Assembly: GCA_041663445.1 (NCBI GenBank)
Contig: JBAYMR010000005.1
Coordinates: forward strand, 22,874-86,873
DNA: 64,000 nucleotides
Source of the DNA: UBA10161 sp041663445
GTDB lineage: Archaea > Micrarchaeota > Micrarchaeia > Anstonellales > Anstonellaceae
Direction: 5' to 3'
Each line of letters begins with the position of its first letter. Within the stretch, counting starts at the first letter, position 1. The notes beneath the pieces are model-generated. The model had not been told where the DNA came from. It searched no databases and was given only the letters and a program-made list of their open reading frames with translations. Shown here in pieces: positions 27,636-35,722 of the stretch. The translations under genes were made by a program, and so were the position numbers.

Positions 27636-28622
27636 ATGGACAAAAACGTGTCTTTCAAGAGGAAGATAAGCTCGCGCGCCATCAGGGGCTCGGCGCTGAT
27701 GCCAATCAAGGGCTTTGCGCTCAGCCCGGGCATCACGGCAGAAGAGCTGCTCGCGGCCTATTCGTCCATAGGCTTCCAGGCAAGCCACCTTGGGAAAGCC
27801 GCAAAAATCGTGCGCAGGATGCAGGACGACAAGACCACCATTTTCCTTTCCTTTACCTCGAACATGGTGTCGTCCGGCCTGCGCGAGATAATAGCCCAGC
27901 TTTGCGAGAGGAAGCTGGTGCAGGCCATCATCACATCCACCGGCTCAATCGAGGAGGACGTGATGAAGTGCTCGGAGCTTTTCACGCTGGGAAGCTTCAC
28001 TGCCGACGACACGCAGGTGAAGGCGAACGGCATGAACAGGATTGGCAACATTTTCGTAAAGGACGAGCAGTATGCCAACTTCGAAAAATTCCACCTCGCA
28101 TTCATGGACGAGATGCACAAGAAACACAACGGGAAGATGTGCATGAGCGAATACGTTGCAGAGCTTGGCGCGCGCCTTGACGACAGGAACTCCTTCCTTT
28201 ACTGGTGCTCGAAAAACAGGATACCCGTCTTCCTGCCAGGCCCGCTGGACGGGGCGATGGGCGACCATTTCTATTTCTTCAACAAGTCGCATTCCAGCCA
28301 GCCGTTCGTCATTGACGCCGCCGAGGAAATCCGCCGCTTCTACGACATCATGCTCCTTGCGGACAAGACGTCGGGCATAATACTTGGCGGCGGGATTGCG
28401 AAGCACCACCTCATCGGCGCGGCAATATTGAGGAACGGGCTGGACTATGCGGTTTACCTCTCCACCGGCACCGAGGGGGACGGCTCGCTTTCCGGCGCGC
28501 GCCCGCGCGAGGCGGTGTCCTGGAACAAGCTCAAGCGCGAGGAGGATTCGGCGTTCGTGGAAGGCGACGCCACGCTCACTTTCCCGCTTTTGGCGTGCTC
28601 CATGCTTCCGAGGGAAAAGTAG
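27636..28622 (+). CDS. dys: Deoxyhypusine synthase
   Basis: Transfers the aminobutyl group of spermidine to one lysine of aIF5A, which is encoded 4.5 kb downstream (33079). 328 residues from the ATG at 27636. TSNMVSSGLREII and STGSIEEDVMK are NAD-binding blocks; the catalytic lysine lies in LGGGIAKHHLIGA; the C-terminus has STGTEGDGSLSGARP. A TATA-like ttttataccc about 30 bases upstream implies an almost leaderless mRNA. Confidence 0.95.
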   Translation: MDKNVSFKRKISSRAIRGSALMPIKGFALSPGITAEELLAAYSSIGFQASHLGKAAKIVRRMQDDKTTIFLSFTSNMVSSGLREIIAQLCERKLVQAIITSTGSIEEDVMKCSELFTLGSFTADDTQVKANGMNRIGNIFVKDEQYANFEKFHLAFMDEMHKKHNGKMCMSEYVAELGARLDDRNSFLYWCSKNRIPVFLPGPLDGAMGDHFYFFNKSHSSQPFVIDAAEEIRRFYDIMLLADKTSGIILGGGIAKHHLIGAAILRNGLDYAVYLSTGTEGDGSLSGARPREAVSWNKLKREEDSAFVEGDATLTFPLLACSMLPREK

Positions 28623-28712
28623 CATTCTGCCGGCGTGGCGCCAGAGGGCGAATGTGAAGCTTTTTAAATTTGAATAGGCTACTTATGCCAGACAGCTAAC
28701 AAAGGTGAGCTC

Positions 28713-28967
28713 ATGGTGAAAATAGTTATCGCAAAACAGCTTGCAGGCAAGAAGATAATCACGAATGACGGCGAGGACCTGGGAAGGCTCATTGACCTTG
28801 AGATTTCCGAAGGCTCAGGCAAGATTGAGAACCTCCTTTTGGAGCCCAACCTCGACAACCCGACTGCAAGGCGCCTCAACAAGGAGGACGGCCTGCTCGT
28901 GGTGCCCTACTCATCCGTGCTTGCGGCTTCCGACCACATCATCGTGGACAAGAAGACGATTGGCTGA
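28713..28967 (+). CDS. PRC-barrel domain protein
   Basis: 84 residues: AKQLAGKKIITNDGEDLGRL, then a central ENLLLEPNLDN and a C-terminal LLVVPYSSVLAASDHIIVD are the standard archaeal PRC-barrel pattern. Such proteins are linked to RNA metabolism and, in haloarchaea and others, to cell division (CdpB family). A TATA-like ctttttaaatttg (about 28660) and GGTGAG before the ATG support the start. Confidence 0.88.
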   Translation: MVKIVIAKQLAGKKIITNDGEDLGRLIDLEISEGSGKIENLLLEPNLDNPTARRLNKEDGLLVVPYSSVLAASDHIIVDKKTIG

Positions 28968-29072
28968 TTTCCTGCTTTTTGGTTATTTTTTCCGCCCCTT
29001 AGCGTGCGCGCTGCGGCGTTTTCAAGCCGGTTTTTAATCCTAGCCCCCATAAATGCACCGGGAGGTAATGCT

Positions 29073-29633
29073 ATGGCCCTTGAAATTGCCCTGATGATAA
29101 TCGGCGCGGTGATTTTGCTTCTGGCGCTCTTCTTCGTGCTCGCCTACAATTCGCTCGTCACGATGCGCAACAGGATTGACAATGCCTGGTCGCAGATTGA
29201 CGTGCAGCTGAAGAAGAGGCACGACCTCATACCCAACCTCGTGGAGACCGTGAAGGGATATACCAAGCACGAGAAGACGGTGTTCGAGGGCGTGACAAAG
29301 GCGCGCGCGGCTGCGCTTGGCGCGCAGTCGGTTTCCGAGAAGGCAAGGGCTGAAGGGCAGCTTTCCCAGGCGCTCAAGAGCGTTTTCGCGGTTGCCGAGG
29401 CATACCCGAAGCTCGAGGCAAGCGCAAACTTCAAGATGCTCCAGGAGGAGCTGTCGGGCATCGAGGGGAAAATCGCCTACGCGCGCCAGTTCTACAACGA
29501 CACCGTGATGTCCTACAACACTTCCATCCAGACCGTGCCCACCAACATGGTGGCAGGCATGTTCAACTTCAGCGCGCGCGACTTCTTCAAGGCCGACGAG
29601 GGCGAGCGCGAGAACGTGAAAGTGAAGTTCTAG
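29073..29633 (+). CDS. LemA family membrane protein
   Basis: 186 residues from the ATG at 29073, seven bases after GGGAGGT. One N-terminal TM helix, then the LemA coiled-helix domain: YNSLVTMRNRIDNAWSQIDVQL, KRHDLIPNLVETVKGY and the YNTSIQTVPTNMVAGMFNF segment. Cell role unclear; in many genomes lemA sits beside htpX, here htpX is 6 kb away. Confidence 0.93.
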   Translation: MALEIALMIIGAVILLLALFFVLAYNSLVTMRNRIDNAWSQIDVQLKKRHDLIPNLVETVKGYTKHEKTVFEGVTKARAAALGAQSVSEKARAEGQLSQALKSVFAVAEAYPKLEASANFKMLQEELSGIEGKIAYARQFYNDTVMSYNTSIQTVPTNMVAGMFNFSARDFFKADEGERENVKVKF

Positions 29634-29657
29634 CGTTCCGCTTTTTGTTTTTCTTTT

Positions 29658-29688
29658 ACCGGTTCAGCGTGCGCCGGTTCTTTTTTTT
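29658..29688 (+). terminator. Hairpin plus T tract after lemA
   Basis: ACCGG/CCGGT stem (29658-29662, 29674-29678) with an 11-base loop, then a run of eight T at 29681-29688. Located just after the lemA stop and before the convergent PAC2 gene. Confidence 0.5.
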
Positions 29689-29748
29689 TAGGGCGAAAGC
29701 AATGCCTGGCGCGCGCTAGCTTTTCTTTTTTCAAGCCAGCATCCATTT

Positions 29749-30516
29749 TCAGCGGATGTAGGAAAGGTCGTGCTTGTGCGGCTCGGCCTGGGGCGCCATT
29801 CCCTTCGCCGCGAGGGCTTCCTTTTCCATCTTCTTCGCGAACGCCTCGCTTTCGCGCGCGCGCTGGTCAAGCTTCTTCAGGTCCAGCTTGATGTCGAGTA
29901 TCTTGCAGAGCACTTCGAGCTGCGCCTGCGCGCTCTTCGGGTCCACGAAGCTGCCGTGCGTCTCGCCCATGAGGCAGATGCCCTGCATGCCGCGTATCTT
30001 GCCCAAGCCGAGCAGCAGGCCTGCCGCGCCGATTATGGAGCCGCGGCACTCGCCGAAAATCACGCCGTATTTTTTGTATGGCTCCACCATCTTCTTGTGG
30101 CTGGCTATCCCGAACACGCGCGGCTTGTCATGCACTTTTCCCGTGCCATAGCCGCCGAGCGTGATTATGAGCTTGACGCCTTTTTTCTGGCAGTAGTCCA
30201 GCATCTTGCCCGTCGCCTCGTACTGCGCCTCGGACGTGACGGCCTGGACGTCGCCCGCAAGGATAAGGAGGTCGTGCTTCTTCCCCTTCACGACGTAGAA
30301 TCGGTTCTTTATCATGCGCATTACGCCGTTCTTCTGCATGATTACCTGGTGCGGGAAGTGCGGCGAGTAAAGCTCCGCCACCTTCTCGGCCTTCAGCTCG
30401 GCAATCATGTGCGCGGCGGCGATTTTCCCCACCAGGCCGATGCCCGGCAGGCCCTCAATCAGGATGGGGTCGCGCAGCTTCACCTTGCCTTTCTCCACGA
30501 TGGTTGTTTCAATCAT
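29749..30516 (-). CDS. PAC2-family protein (proteasome assembly chaperone-like)
   Basis: 255 residues. LIEGLPGIGLVGKIAAAHMI and the LGGYGTGKVHDKPRVFG segment identify the archaeal PAC2/COG2047 family, related to eukaryotic proteasome assembly chaperone 2. The C-terminal ~45 residues are a charged coil with a His-rich end. It is the last gene of the minus-strand information-processing operon that starts with the GINS gene. Confidence 0.9.
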   Translation of the reverse strand: MIETTIVEKGKVKLRDPILIEGLPGIGLVGKIAAAHMIAELKAEKVAELYSPHFPHQVIMQKNGVMRMIKNRFYVVKGKKHDLLILAGDVQAVTSEAQYEATGKMLDYCQKKGVKLIITLGGYGTGKVHDKPRVFGIASHKKMVEPYKKYGVIFGECRGSIIGAAGLLLGLGKIRGMQGICLMGETHGSFVDPKSAQAQLEVLCKILDIKLDLKKLDQRARESEAFAKKMEKEALAAKGMAPQAEPHKHDLSYIR

Positions 30517-30520
30517 GCAA

Positions 30521-30673
30521 TCAGTTCCCTTCCTGGAAATTCATGCGGCGGTATGCGGCGTATTTGTCCTCTATCGAGAATTTTGGCGGGTGCGGGCTGC
30601 TTGTGGGCACGCCGCAGTGCAGCGCATCGAGCGTGTAGGCCTTGCAGATTCCGCACTTCCTCATCCGCTTCAT
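30521..30673 (-). CDS. nop10: Ribosome biogenesis protein Nop10
   Basis: A 50-residue H/ACA RNP protein needed for rRNA pseudouridylation. Begins MKRMRKCGICKAYTLD, then HCGVPTSSPHPPKFS and EDKYAAYRRM, all conserved. Only the first Cys pair (CGIC) and one further Cys of the family's zinc motif are seen. Starts at ATG 30673; the stop lies four bases before the PAC2 start, so the two are cotranscribed. Confidence 0.95.
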   Translation of the reverse strand: MKRMRKCGICKAYTLDALHCGVPTSSPHPPKFSIEDKYAAYRRMNFQEGN

Positions 30674-30776
30674 TTTTCGCCTCTTGACTGCGTCTAATTT
30701 GAGTGAGGGGTTTAAATAGGCTGCTCATTTCGTGCAGCGGGAAAAAATGCGCATTTTGCAGTGCCAGCGCCGTGCC

Positions 30777-31550
30777 TTAAGCTTCAATCTTCGCGAATTC
30801 AAGCGAGGACGGGAACGGCTTTGCAGCTGCGGTAAGCATTGCGACAATGTCCTCAAGCACCTTGTCCGCAGACTTGAAGTCGTCGGCCACCACGCGTATC
30901 TGGTAGCGGGGCGCGCCAAGGTAGAGGAATTCGACATCCGCGCCCGCCGGCTTTTTTACGGAGGAGAAAATCTTGCCGATGGCTTCCACGCCGTCGGATG
31001 AGAAAACGGTGAGCGAGAGGATGCCATTGACTTCCGCGCGCGCCTTCTTCATGCTCTTGGACGCGACTTCAAGGAGCGCCTTGCCAAGCCCCTTCTCGAT
31101 TTTCAGGCCGGCTATTGCGGATTCTCCCTGGTCGGACAGCGCCTCTATCGCATCAATCAGGCTGCCGTGCTTTTCAATGAGGGCGGAGCGCGCCGCGATT
31201 TCCTCGCCCTTCGTGGATTTTGCAATCTTGAGCGCGACCTCGAAGAGCTTGTCCGCGCGCTTCTCGCGGCGGTTGCCCTCGACCTTCGCCTTCTTCTCGC
31301 TTTCGGTGACGCGCTTGAGCGACAGGTCAATCTGGCTTTTCTCCAGGTCAACGTGGTAGACTTTCGCGACGAGCTTCTGCCCCTCGCGCAGGAATTCGTG
31401 GATGTTCTTTATCCAGCGCGGCGCGACCTCGGAGATGTGGACGAATGATTCCTTGGCGCCGTACTCGTCAAGCGAGCAGAACGCGCCGTAGGGCATGATT
31501 TTCTTTACTGTTACCAGCACCAGTTCGTCCTGCTCGGGCATATCGGCCAT
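30777..31550 (-). CDS. eif2a: Translation initiation factor 2 subunit alpha (aIF2-alpha)
   Basis: Part of the aIF2 heterotrimer that delivers initiator tRNA. An N-terminal S1/OB domain (VLVTVKKIMPYGAFCSLDEYG, ESFVHISEVAPRWIKNI) is followed by a helical domain and the C-terminal alpha/beta domain (APRYQIRVVADDFKSADKVL). 257 residues. Lies between rps27e and nop10 in the canonical archaeal order. Confidence 0.96.
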   Translation of the reverse strand: MADMPEQDELVLVTVKKIMPYGAFCSLDEYGAKESFVHISEVAPRWIKNIHEFLREGQKLVAKVYHVDLEKSQIDLSLKRVTESEKKAKVEGNRREKRADKLFEVALKIAKSTKGEEIAARSALIEKHGSLIDAIEALSDQGESAIAGLKIEKGLGKALLEVASKSMKKARAEVNGILSLTVFSSDGVEAIGKIFSSVKKPAGADVEFLYLGAPRYQIRVVADDFKSADKVLEDIVAMLTAAAKPFPSSLEFAKIEA

Positions 31551-31572
31551 GTTTAATCAACCTTTCAAAGAT

Positions 31573-31737
31573 TCAAAGCACTTTGAGGACTTTGCAGCCT
31601 TCGGCGACCTCGACGCGCGAGCCAGACGGCCTGGCAAGGACTTCGTTGCACACCAGGCAGGAGACCGCGGTTGCGGCATTGCCGAAAACGTTCTGCTCGT
31701 TCCCGCACTTGCATTTTACCCTTAGGAATTTGCTCAT
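31573..31737 (-). CDS. rps27e: Ribosomal protein S27e
   Basis: 54 residues, zinc ribbon. FLRVKCKCGNEQ gives the first Cys pair (CKC) and SCLVCNEVL the second (CxxC). The C-terminal GSRVEVAEGCKV... is typical of archaeal S27e. Start ATG 31737; it sits between rpl44e and eif2a with very short gaps. Confidence 0.95.
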   Translation of the reverse strand: MSKFLRVKCKCGNEQNVFGNAATAVSCLVCNEVLARPSGSRVEVAEGCKVLKVL

Positions 31738-31746
31738 CAAAACACC

Positions 31747-32025
31747 TTAGTTGAATTCGAGTTTCTTCTTCGTGCGCGTGCCAATCACGCGTTCCTGCTT
31801 CTTCTTGCACACCGAGCATTCAAGCGTTATCTTCTGGCGCTTGCCCTGCTTCTTCACGGTCTTTTCTCCCGCGCGCTTTCCGCCGTGGCCGAACAGGCTG
31901 GCTTCGTGCTTGCGGTTGCCGATTGCCATCGGGCGCGCCTTGCCCTTCCCTGCAAGCTTCGCCTTGTGCGGCGTGTGCTTGCGGCATTTGGGGCAGTATG
32001 CATTCACTTCCTTCGGATACTTCAT
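31747..32025 (-). CDS. rpl44e: Ribosomal protein L44e
   Basis: 92 residues from the ATG at 32025. Zinc-binding CPKC and CSVC pairs frame the basic central region (GKGKARPMAIGNRKHEASLFG). The start chosen gives MKYPKEVNAYCPKC, the usual N-terminus; the upstream 11-residue extension is not expected. Stop nine bases before rps27e. Confidence 0.95.
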   Translation of the reverse strand: MKYPKEVNAYCPKCRKHTPHKAKLAGKGKARPMAIGNRKHEASLFGHGGKRAGEKTVKKQGKRQKITLECSVCKKKQERVIGTRTKKKLEFN

Positions 32026-32058
32026 GGTAACACCTGTCGTTCGTGGCCTTGACGCCAC

Positions 32059-32634
32059 CTATATCGTTTCCGCGATTTTCTGGCGCAAGAGAAGCTCAGC
32101 CTCCTGCGAGGGCATGTCGGATTCCTGCCCGGCCTTGAAGGGGCCGAACCTTTCCCTGTTCATGCCGACGTATTCCTGCACTTCCTTCGTGAACCTCACG
32201 CGCTGGACATCTGGCTTTTCCGGCGCGGCGGCGGCTTTCTGCCCGTCGCCGGCATTCTCCTTTTTCCTGGACTCGAAGCGGGAAAGCAGGGAATCCAGCT
32301 TCCCGTTCTCCTCCTGCACGATGCCCCGGAAGCGGTCGTACACGTCGTACTCCTCCCGCGTCATTTCCTCCACCTTGGCATCCTGCCCGCCGCTCCGAAT
32401 CACGCGGAACAGCAGCTTCTGCTGCCGTATGAGCACGATTTCGCGGATTGTTGCAGCCGCGTTCTCGAACTCGCGCATCTGGAGCACGGAGCGGTTGGAC
32501 TCCATCTCCGAGAATTTCGAAGACAGGAATGCCTGCACAGACGGATAGAAATCATCGGGGAGCTTCCCAAGCCCTGGCTGCGCCTTCTCTTCCCGCGCAA
32601 AATCGCGCAGGCTCTTGTAGGTCAAATCAGCCAT
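32059..32634 (-). CDS. GINS complex subunit (Gins15/Gins51 type)
   Basis: 191 residues. An N-terminal helical A-domain (LTYKSLRDFAREEKAQPGL, LPDDFYPSVQAFLSS, then a long helix) and, after a charged linker (about 125-145), a small C-terminal B-domain (VRFTKEVQEYVGMNRERFGPF). Component of the CMG replicative helicase with MCM and Cdc45/RecJ. First gene of the operon GINS-rpl44e-rps27e-eif2a-nop10-PAC2, a gene order widely seen in archaea. The region upstream of its start is the hairpin array. Confidence 0.88.
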   Translation of the reverse strand: MADLTYKSLRDFAREEKAQPGLGKLPDDFYPSVQAFLSSKFSEMESNRSVLQMREFENAAATIREIVLIRQQKLLFRVIRSGGQDAKVEEMTREEYDVYDRFRGIVQEENGKLDSLLSRFESRKKENAGDGQKAAAAPEKPDVQRVRFTKEVQEYVGMNRERFGPFKAGQESDMPSQEAELLLRQKIAETI

Positions 32635-33078
32635 GCTCGCATCCCGTTGCAGTTGCAGCCGTCTAGGGAGGCTGCGCTACAGTTCCAGTTCAAAAGGTAT
32701 AAAAAACAACCTCTTGTGTTGTTTTTTAGATTTGGAAGTGGAGGCGCACTTCCAAACAGAGGACAAATTTCCAGAGAAATTTGTCCGCATATGGAAATCC
32801 GATAGGATTTACATATACAATGAAAAACTTCCAGAGAAGTTTTTCAGCAGTGGAATTATAGAAATTCCACTACAATAAAAACCAGAGCGTAGCGATGGTT
32901 TTTAGAAGCCGGGCGAAGTTCAGCCGTGATGCCCCCACGCATGAGGCGCGGTTTTTTAGCATTGGAACGGGTGGATTCCATTCCAACCGGAAAAATGCGC
33001 GCCAACGCGCATTTTATAAACAATTGGGGTCATTAAAAGCCAGCTCTATTCTGAGCTTGGCATTGGAAAGGTGATTTC
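32635..33078. repeat. Gene-free gap filled with a tandem array of about ten hairpins
   Basis: 444 bases between the divergent GINS and aIF5A genes, with no protein-like frame. Stems seen by eye: 32655-32675 (6 bp); 32700-32728 (11 bp, TAAAAAACAAC arm); 32731-32756 (10 bp, TTTGGAAGTG arm); 32761-32786 (10 bp, GGACAAATTT arm); 32789-32816 (11 of 12 bp); 32821-32846 (10 bp); 32849-32871 (9 bp); 32876-32904 (9 bp); 32962-32986 (6 bp); 32992-33015 (10 bp, AAAATGCGCG arm). Two loops are the same ccagag (32771-32776, 32831-32836) and a third copy starts the loop side at 32882. Perfect or near-perfect stems, different sequences, nearly end to end. Confidence 0.85.
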
Positions 33079-33468
33079 TTGAGCAAGATATTCTCATCAG
33101 CAAAGGAACTGAAGGAAGGAAAGTACGTCATAATAGAGGACATCCCTTGCAGGATTGTCAACATAGACTCGTCAAAGCCCGGGAAGCACGGCGCCGCGAA
33201 GATGCGCGTGACCGGCATCGGCGTGTTCGACAGCCAGAAAAAGATGCTTCTCGTCCCGTCCGACGCAGACGTGGAAGTGCCAATCATCGAGAGGCAGACA
33301 GCGCAGGTGGTGGCAGTGAACGGCAACACCGCGCAGCTCATGGACACCACGACTTACGAGGTGTTCGAGCTCTCCATCCCGGAGGAGATAATGAAGGACG
33401 CTGCAGCCGGGAAAGAGGCGGACCTCATGTGCGCCATGGACCGCAAGGTAATTACAAGAATACACTAA
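33079..33468 (+). CDS. eif5a: Translation factor aIF5A (hypusine-containing)
   Basis: Binds stalled ribosomes and promotes peptide bond formation at difficult sequences. 129 residues. The hypusination site is K36 in SKPGKHGAAK; the SH3-like N-domain and OB C-domain are complete. TTG start at 33079, preceded by AAAGGTGA. First gene of a plus-strand series with rps24e and rps27ae. The modifying enzyme deoxyhypusine synthase is at 27636. Confidence 0.96.
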   Translation: MSKIFSSAKELKEGKYVIIEDIPCRIVNIDSSKPGKHGAAKMRVTGIGVFDSQKKMLLVPSDADVEVPIIERQTAQVVAVNGNTAQLMDTTTYEVFELSIPEEIMKDAAAGKEADLMCAMDRKVITRIH

Positions 33469-33479
33469 GGGTTGATTGC

Positions 33480-33800
33480 ATGCAGGTAAACGTGAAGGAC
33501 AAGAAGGAAAACAAGTCGCTCTCAAGGCAGGAAATCACCTGCGAGATATCGTTCGAGAAGGCAATGCCTTCGAGAAAGGATCTCCGCGAGGCAATATGCA
33601 CGGCAACGGGCATCGCGCCCGAGCTGCTGGTCATCGTTTCCTCGAAAGGGAGCTTTGGGCAGAAGTGCGGGACAGTGCTCGCGCACGCATATGCCAGCAA
33701 GGAAGCGCTTGCCGTCGAGAAGAAACACCTGCTTGTGCGCGACGGGCTGATGGAGAAGAAAAAGAAAGAGGGCAAGAAAGCCGCGGCAAAGAAAAAGTAA
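33480..33800 (+). CDS. rps24e: Ribosomal protein S24e
   Basis: 106 residues starting at ATG 33480, 11 bases after eif5a. SRQEITCEISFEKAMPSRKDLREAI is the S24e core, followed by the YAS-K-E-A-L region and a Lys/Ala-rich C-terminal tail. The frame stays open upstream inside eif5a, but the homologous region begins here. Confidence 0.94.
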   Translation: MQVNVKDKKENKSLSRQEITCEISFEKAMPSRKDLREAICTATGIAPELLVIVSSKGSFGQKCGTVLAHAYASKEALAVEKKHLLVRDGLMEKKKKEGKKAAAKKK

Positions 33801-33814
33801 CGTAGGGTGAAAAT

Positions 33815-33961
33815 ATGGCTGACGCAAAACCAAAACCTGCAAAGAAAATCAAGCCCTACAAGGCAACAAAGCCCTGCCCGAAGTGCGGCTCAAGCGTAAG
33901 GCTCGCAGAGCACAAGGACAGGCGTGCATGCGGCAAGTGCGGCTATTTCGAAAAGAAGTAG
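33815..33961 (+). CDS. rps27ae: Ribosomal protein S27ae
   Basis: 48 residues, zinc ribbon: CPKC and ACGKCGYFEKK provide four Cys. Start ATG 33815, after AGGGTGA. No fused ubiquitin, as usual in archaea. It ends 17 bases before the CPBP gene. Confidence 0.95.
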   Translation: MADAKPKPAKKIKPYKATKPCPKCGSSVRLAEHKDRRACGKCGYFEKK

Positions 33962-33977
33962 CTGCGGCAACGGGGGC

Positions 33978-34637
33978 ATGAGGGAAGTGGAAAGGCTTGC
34001 TGCAGTTTCCATCCTAATCCTGCTCATCCTCTCAGTTTTTATCTTTCCCATAGGCAACGCCAGCTCAAGCGTATTTTACACCTCCATTGCGTTTGCAGCC
34101 TGCGCGCTTTTCCTCGCATCCTGGAACACTGACATTAAGCGCGGGCTCGCGTATTTGCGCCTCGCGCCAAAGTGGAAAGACGCGCCGCCCCTTGCTTGGC
34201 AGTCGCTGCTGCTTTTTGCCGCCTGCGCAATCGTGACCGTCGCCATTACGGGAATTTTCATGCTCGCAGGCGCGCTTGACACGGACAAGGTCTATGGCAA
34301 GATGGTCCTCCTTCCCTTGCCGGTGCTTGTGCTTGCATTCACGCTTGCCCCGCTGGGCGAGGAGATGTTCTTCAGGGGCTTTCTCTTCAGGAAGGCAGGC
34401 GAGTGGGCGGGCGCAAGGCTTGGGGGCGCGCCGGCATGGGCAGTGGGGGCGCTGTTTTCCTCGCTCCTGTTTTCGCTCATGCATGCGGCCTATGGCTCGC
34501 TTGCAGAGCTTGCGGTTGCGTTTGCAGTGGGCGTGGTGCTATGCATCGGCGTGAAAAGGACAGGCTCGCTCGTGCCCGCCGTGCTTGCACACGCTGCTTT
34601 TAACCTTGTCTCCGTTTTCATGGCGGTGTTCCTTTGA
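33978..34637 (+). CDS. CPBP-family intramembrane protease
   Basis: 219 residues, about six to seven TM helices. The two diagnostic motifs are EEMFFRG (catalytic Glu-Glu and Arg) and the late HAAFN; an intermediate FSLMH supplies another conserved His. ATG 33978 chosen; upstream frame overlaps rps27ae. Family members are CAAX prenyl/Abi proteases; the substrate is unknown. Its stop overlaps the TTG start of kae1 by four bases. Confidence 0.88.
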   Translation: MREVERLAAVSILILLILSVFIFPIGNASSSVFYTSIAFAACALFLASWNTDIKRGLAYLRLAPKWKDAPPLAWQSLLLFAACAIVTVAITGIFMLAGALDTDKVYGKMVLLPLPVLVLAFTLAPLGEEMFFRGFLFRKAGEWAGARLGGAPAWAVGALFSSLLFSLMHAAYGSLAELAVAFAVGVVLCIGVKRTGSLVPAVLAHAAFNLVSVFMAVFL

Positions 34638-35671
34638 TTTGCCTGGGGATTGAAAGCACTGCGCACACGCTTGGTGTGGGGATTTGCGAGCTGCAAGGCG
34701 GCAAGCGAACAAGGGGCGGCGGCATCCGTGTTCTTGCAAACGAGAAAAGCATGTACAGGCCGCCCGCGGGGCAGGGCATACTGCCGCGCGCTGCAGCAGA
34801 CCACCACGGCGAAAATTTTTTGCCGGTCCTTGCCAGGGCGATGGCGAGCGCGGGGATAGCGCTTCGCGACGTGGACTTGTTTTCCTTTTCGCAGGGGCCA
34901 GGCATCGGGCAGTGCCTCCGCGTGTCGTGCACCGGCGCAAAATACCTTGCCTTGAAATGCGGCAAGCCCATCGTCGGCGTGAACCACTGCGCAGCGCACC
35001 TTGAGATTTCGCGCGGGCTTCTGGGCATGCGCGACCCGCTTTATGTTTACGTGAGCGGGGCGAACACGCAGCTCATCGCAGGAAACAGCGCAGGCGCGCG
35101 GAAAGGGCGCGCGGATGGCTTGGCGCGTGGCGCCCGCGGTTATTCCGTGCTTGGCGAAACGATGGATATGGGGCTGGGCAACCTGTTCGATGTTTTCGCG
35201 CGCGAGGCGGGCTTTGCCTACCCCCATGGAAGCGAGGTCGCAAGGCTCGCCGAAAAGGGGAGATATTTCCCGCTCCCTTACACCGTGAAGGGGATGAATT
35301 TCGCATTTGCAGGCCTGCTCACCTCGGCAGTGCGGGAAGTGGGCAGGAAAAGGGCAGAGGACATCTGCCATTCGCTCATGGAAACCGCCTTCGCGGAGAT
35401 TTGCGAGGCGTCCGAGCGCGCATTATGCCTCACCGGCAAGAAAGAGATGGCGGTGTGCGGGGGCGTGGCGCAGAATGCGCGCTTCTGCGAAATGCTTTCC
35501 ATTGTCGCGTCCGAGCACGGCGCGAGGTTCGGGGTGGCGGCGCCGGAGTACAATGCAGACAACGGCGCGATGATTGCCTACCTCGGGATAGTGCAGCAGG
35601 CGCGCGGAAGGAAAAAAGGCATAAGCTCGCTTGCGCCAAACGGGTATTGGAGGATAGACGAAGTGGCTTAG
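34634..35671 (+). CDS. kae1: tRNA t6A threonylcarbamoyltransferase Kae1 (KEOPS)
   Basis: Transfers threonylcarbamoyl to A37 of ANN-reading tRNAs. ASKHA fold: IESTAHTLGVGI phosphate motif at the start, DHHGENF and NHCAAHLEI metal-binding histidines, SGANTQL, and GGVAQNARF near the end. 345 residues; it stops after Kae1, so there is no Bud32 kinase fusion. TTG start at 34634 overlaps the preceding stop (TTGA), implying coupled translation. Confidence 0.95.
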   Translation: MICLGIESTAHTLGVGICELQGGKRTRGGGIRVLANEKSMYRPPAGQGILPRAAADHHGENFLPVLARAMASAGIALRDVDLFSFSQGPGIGQCLRVSCTGAKYLALKCGKPIVGVNHCAAHLEISRGLLGMRDPLYVYVSGANTQLIAGNSAGARKGRADGLARGARGYSVLGETMDMGLGNLFDVFAREAGFAYPHGSEVARLAEKGRYFPLPYTVKGMNFAFAGLLTSAVREVGRKRAEDICHSLMETAFAEICEASERALCLTGKKEMAVCGGVAQNARFCEMLSIVASEHGARFGVAAPEYNADNGAMIAYLGIVQQARGRKKGISSLAPNGYWRIDEVA

Positions 35672-35722
35672 GCGGAAAGTTGGATGGGAAACGCGGAAAT
35701 GGCGCATGGCTGGGAGATATTG

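Noticed and set aside
32700..33015. A CRISPR array.
   Set aside because: The stems differ in sequence, there is no constant repeat with unique spacers, and no cas gene is present.
34490..35371. A 293-residue minus-strand frame.
   Set aside because: Antisense to kae1; Arg/His/Cys-rich and without any domain pattern.
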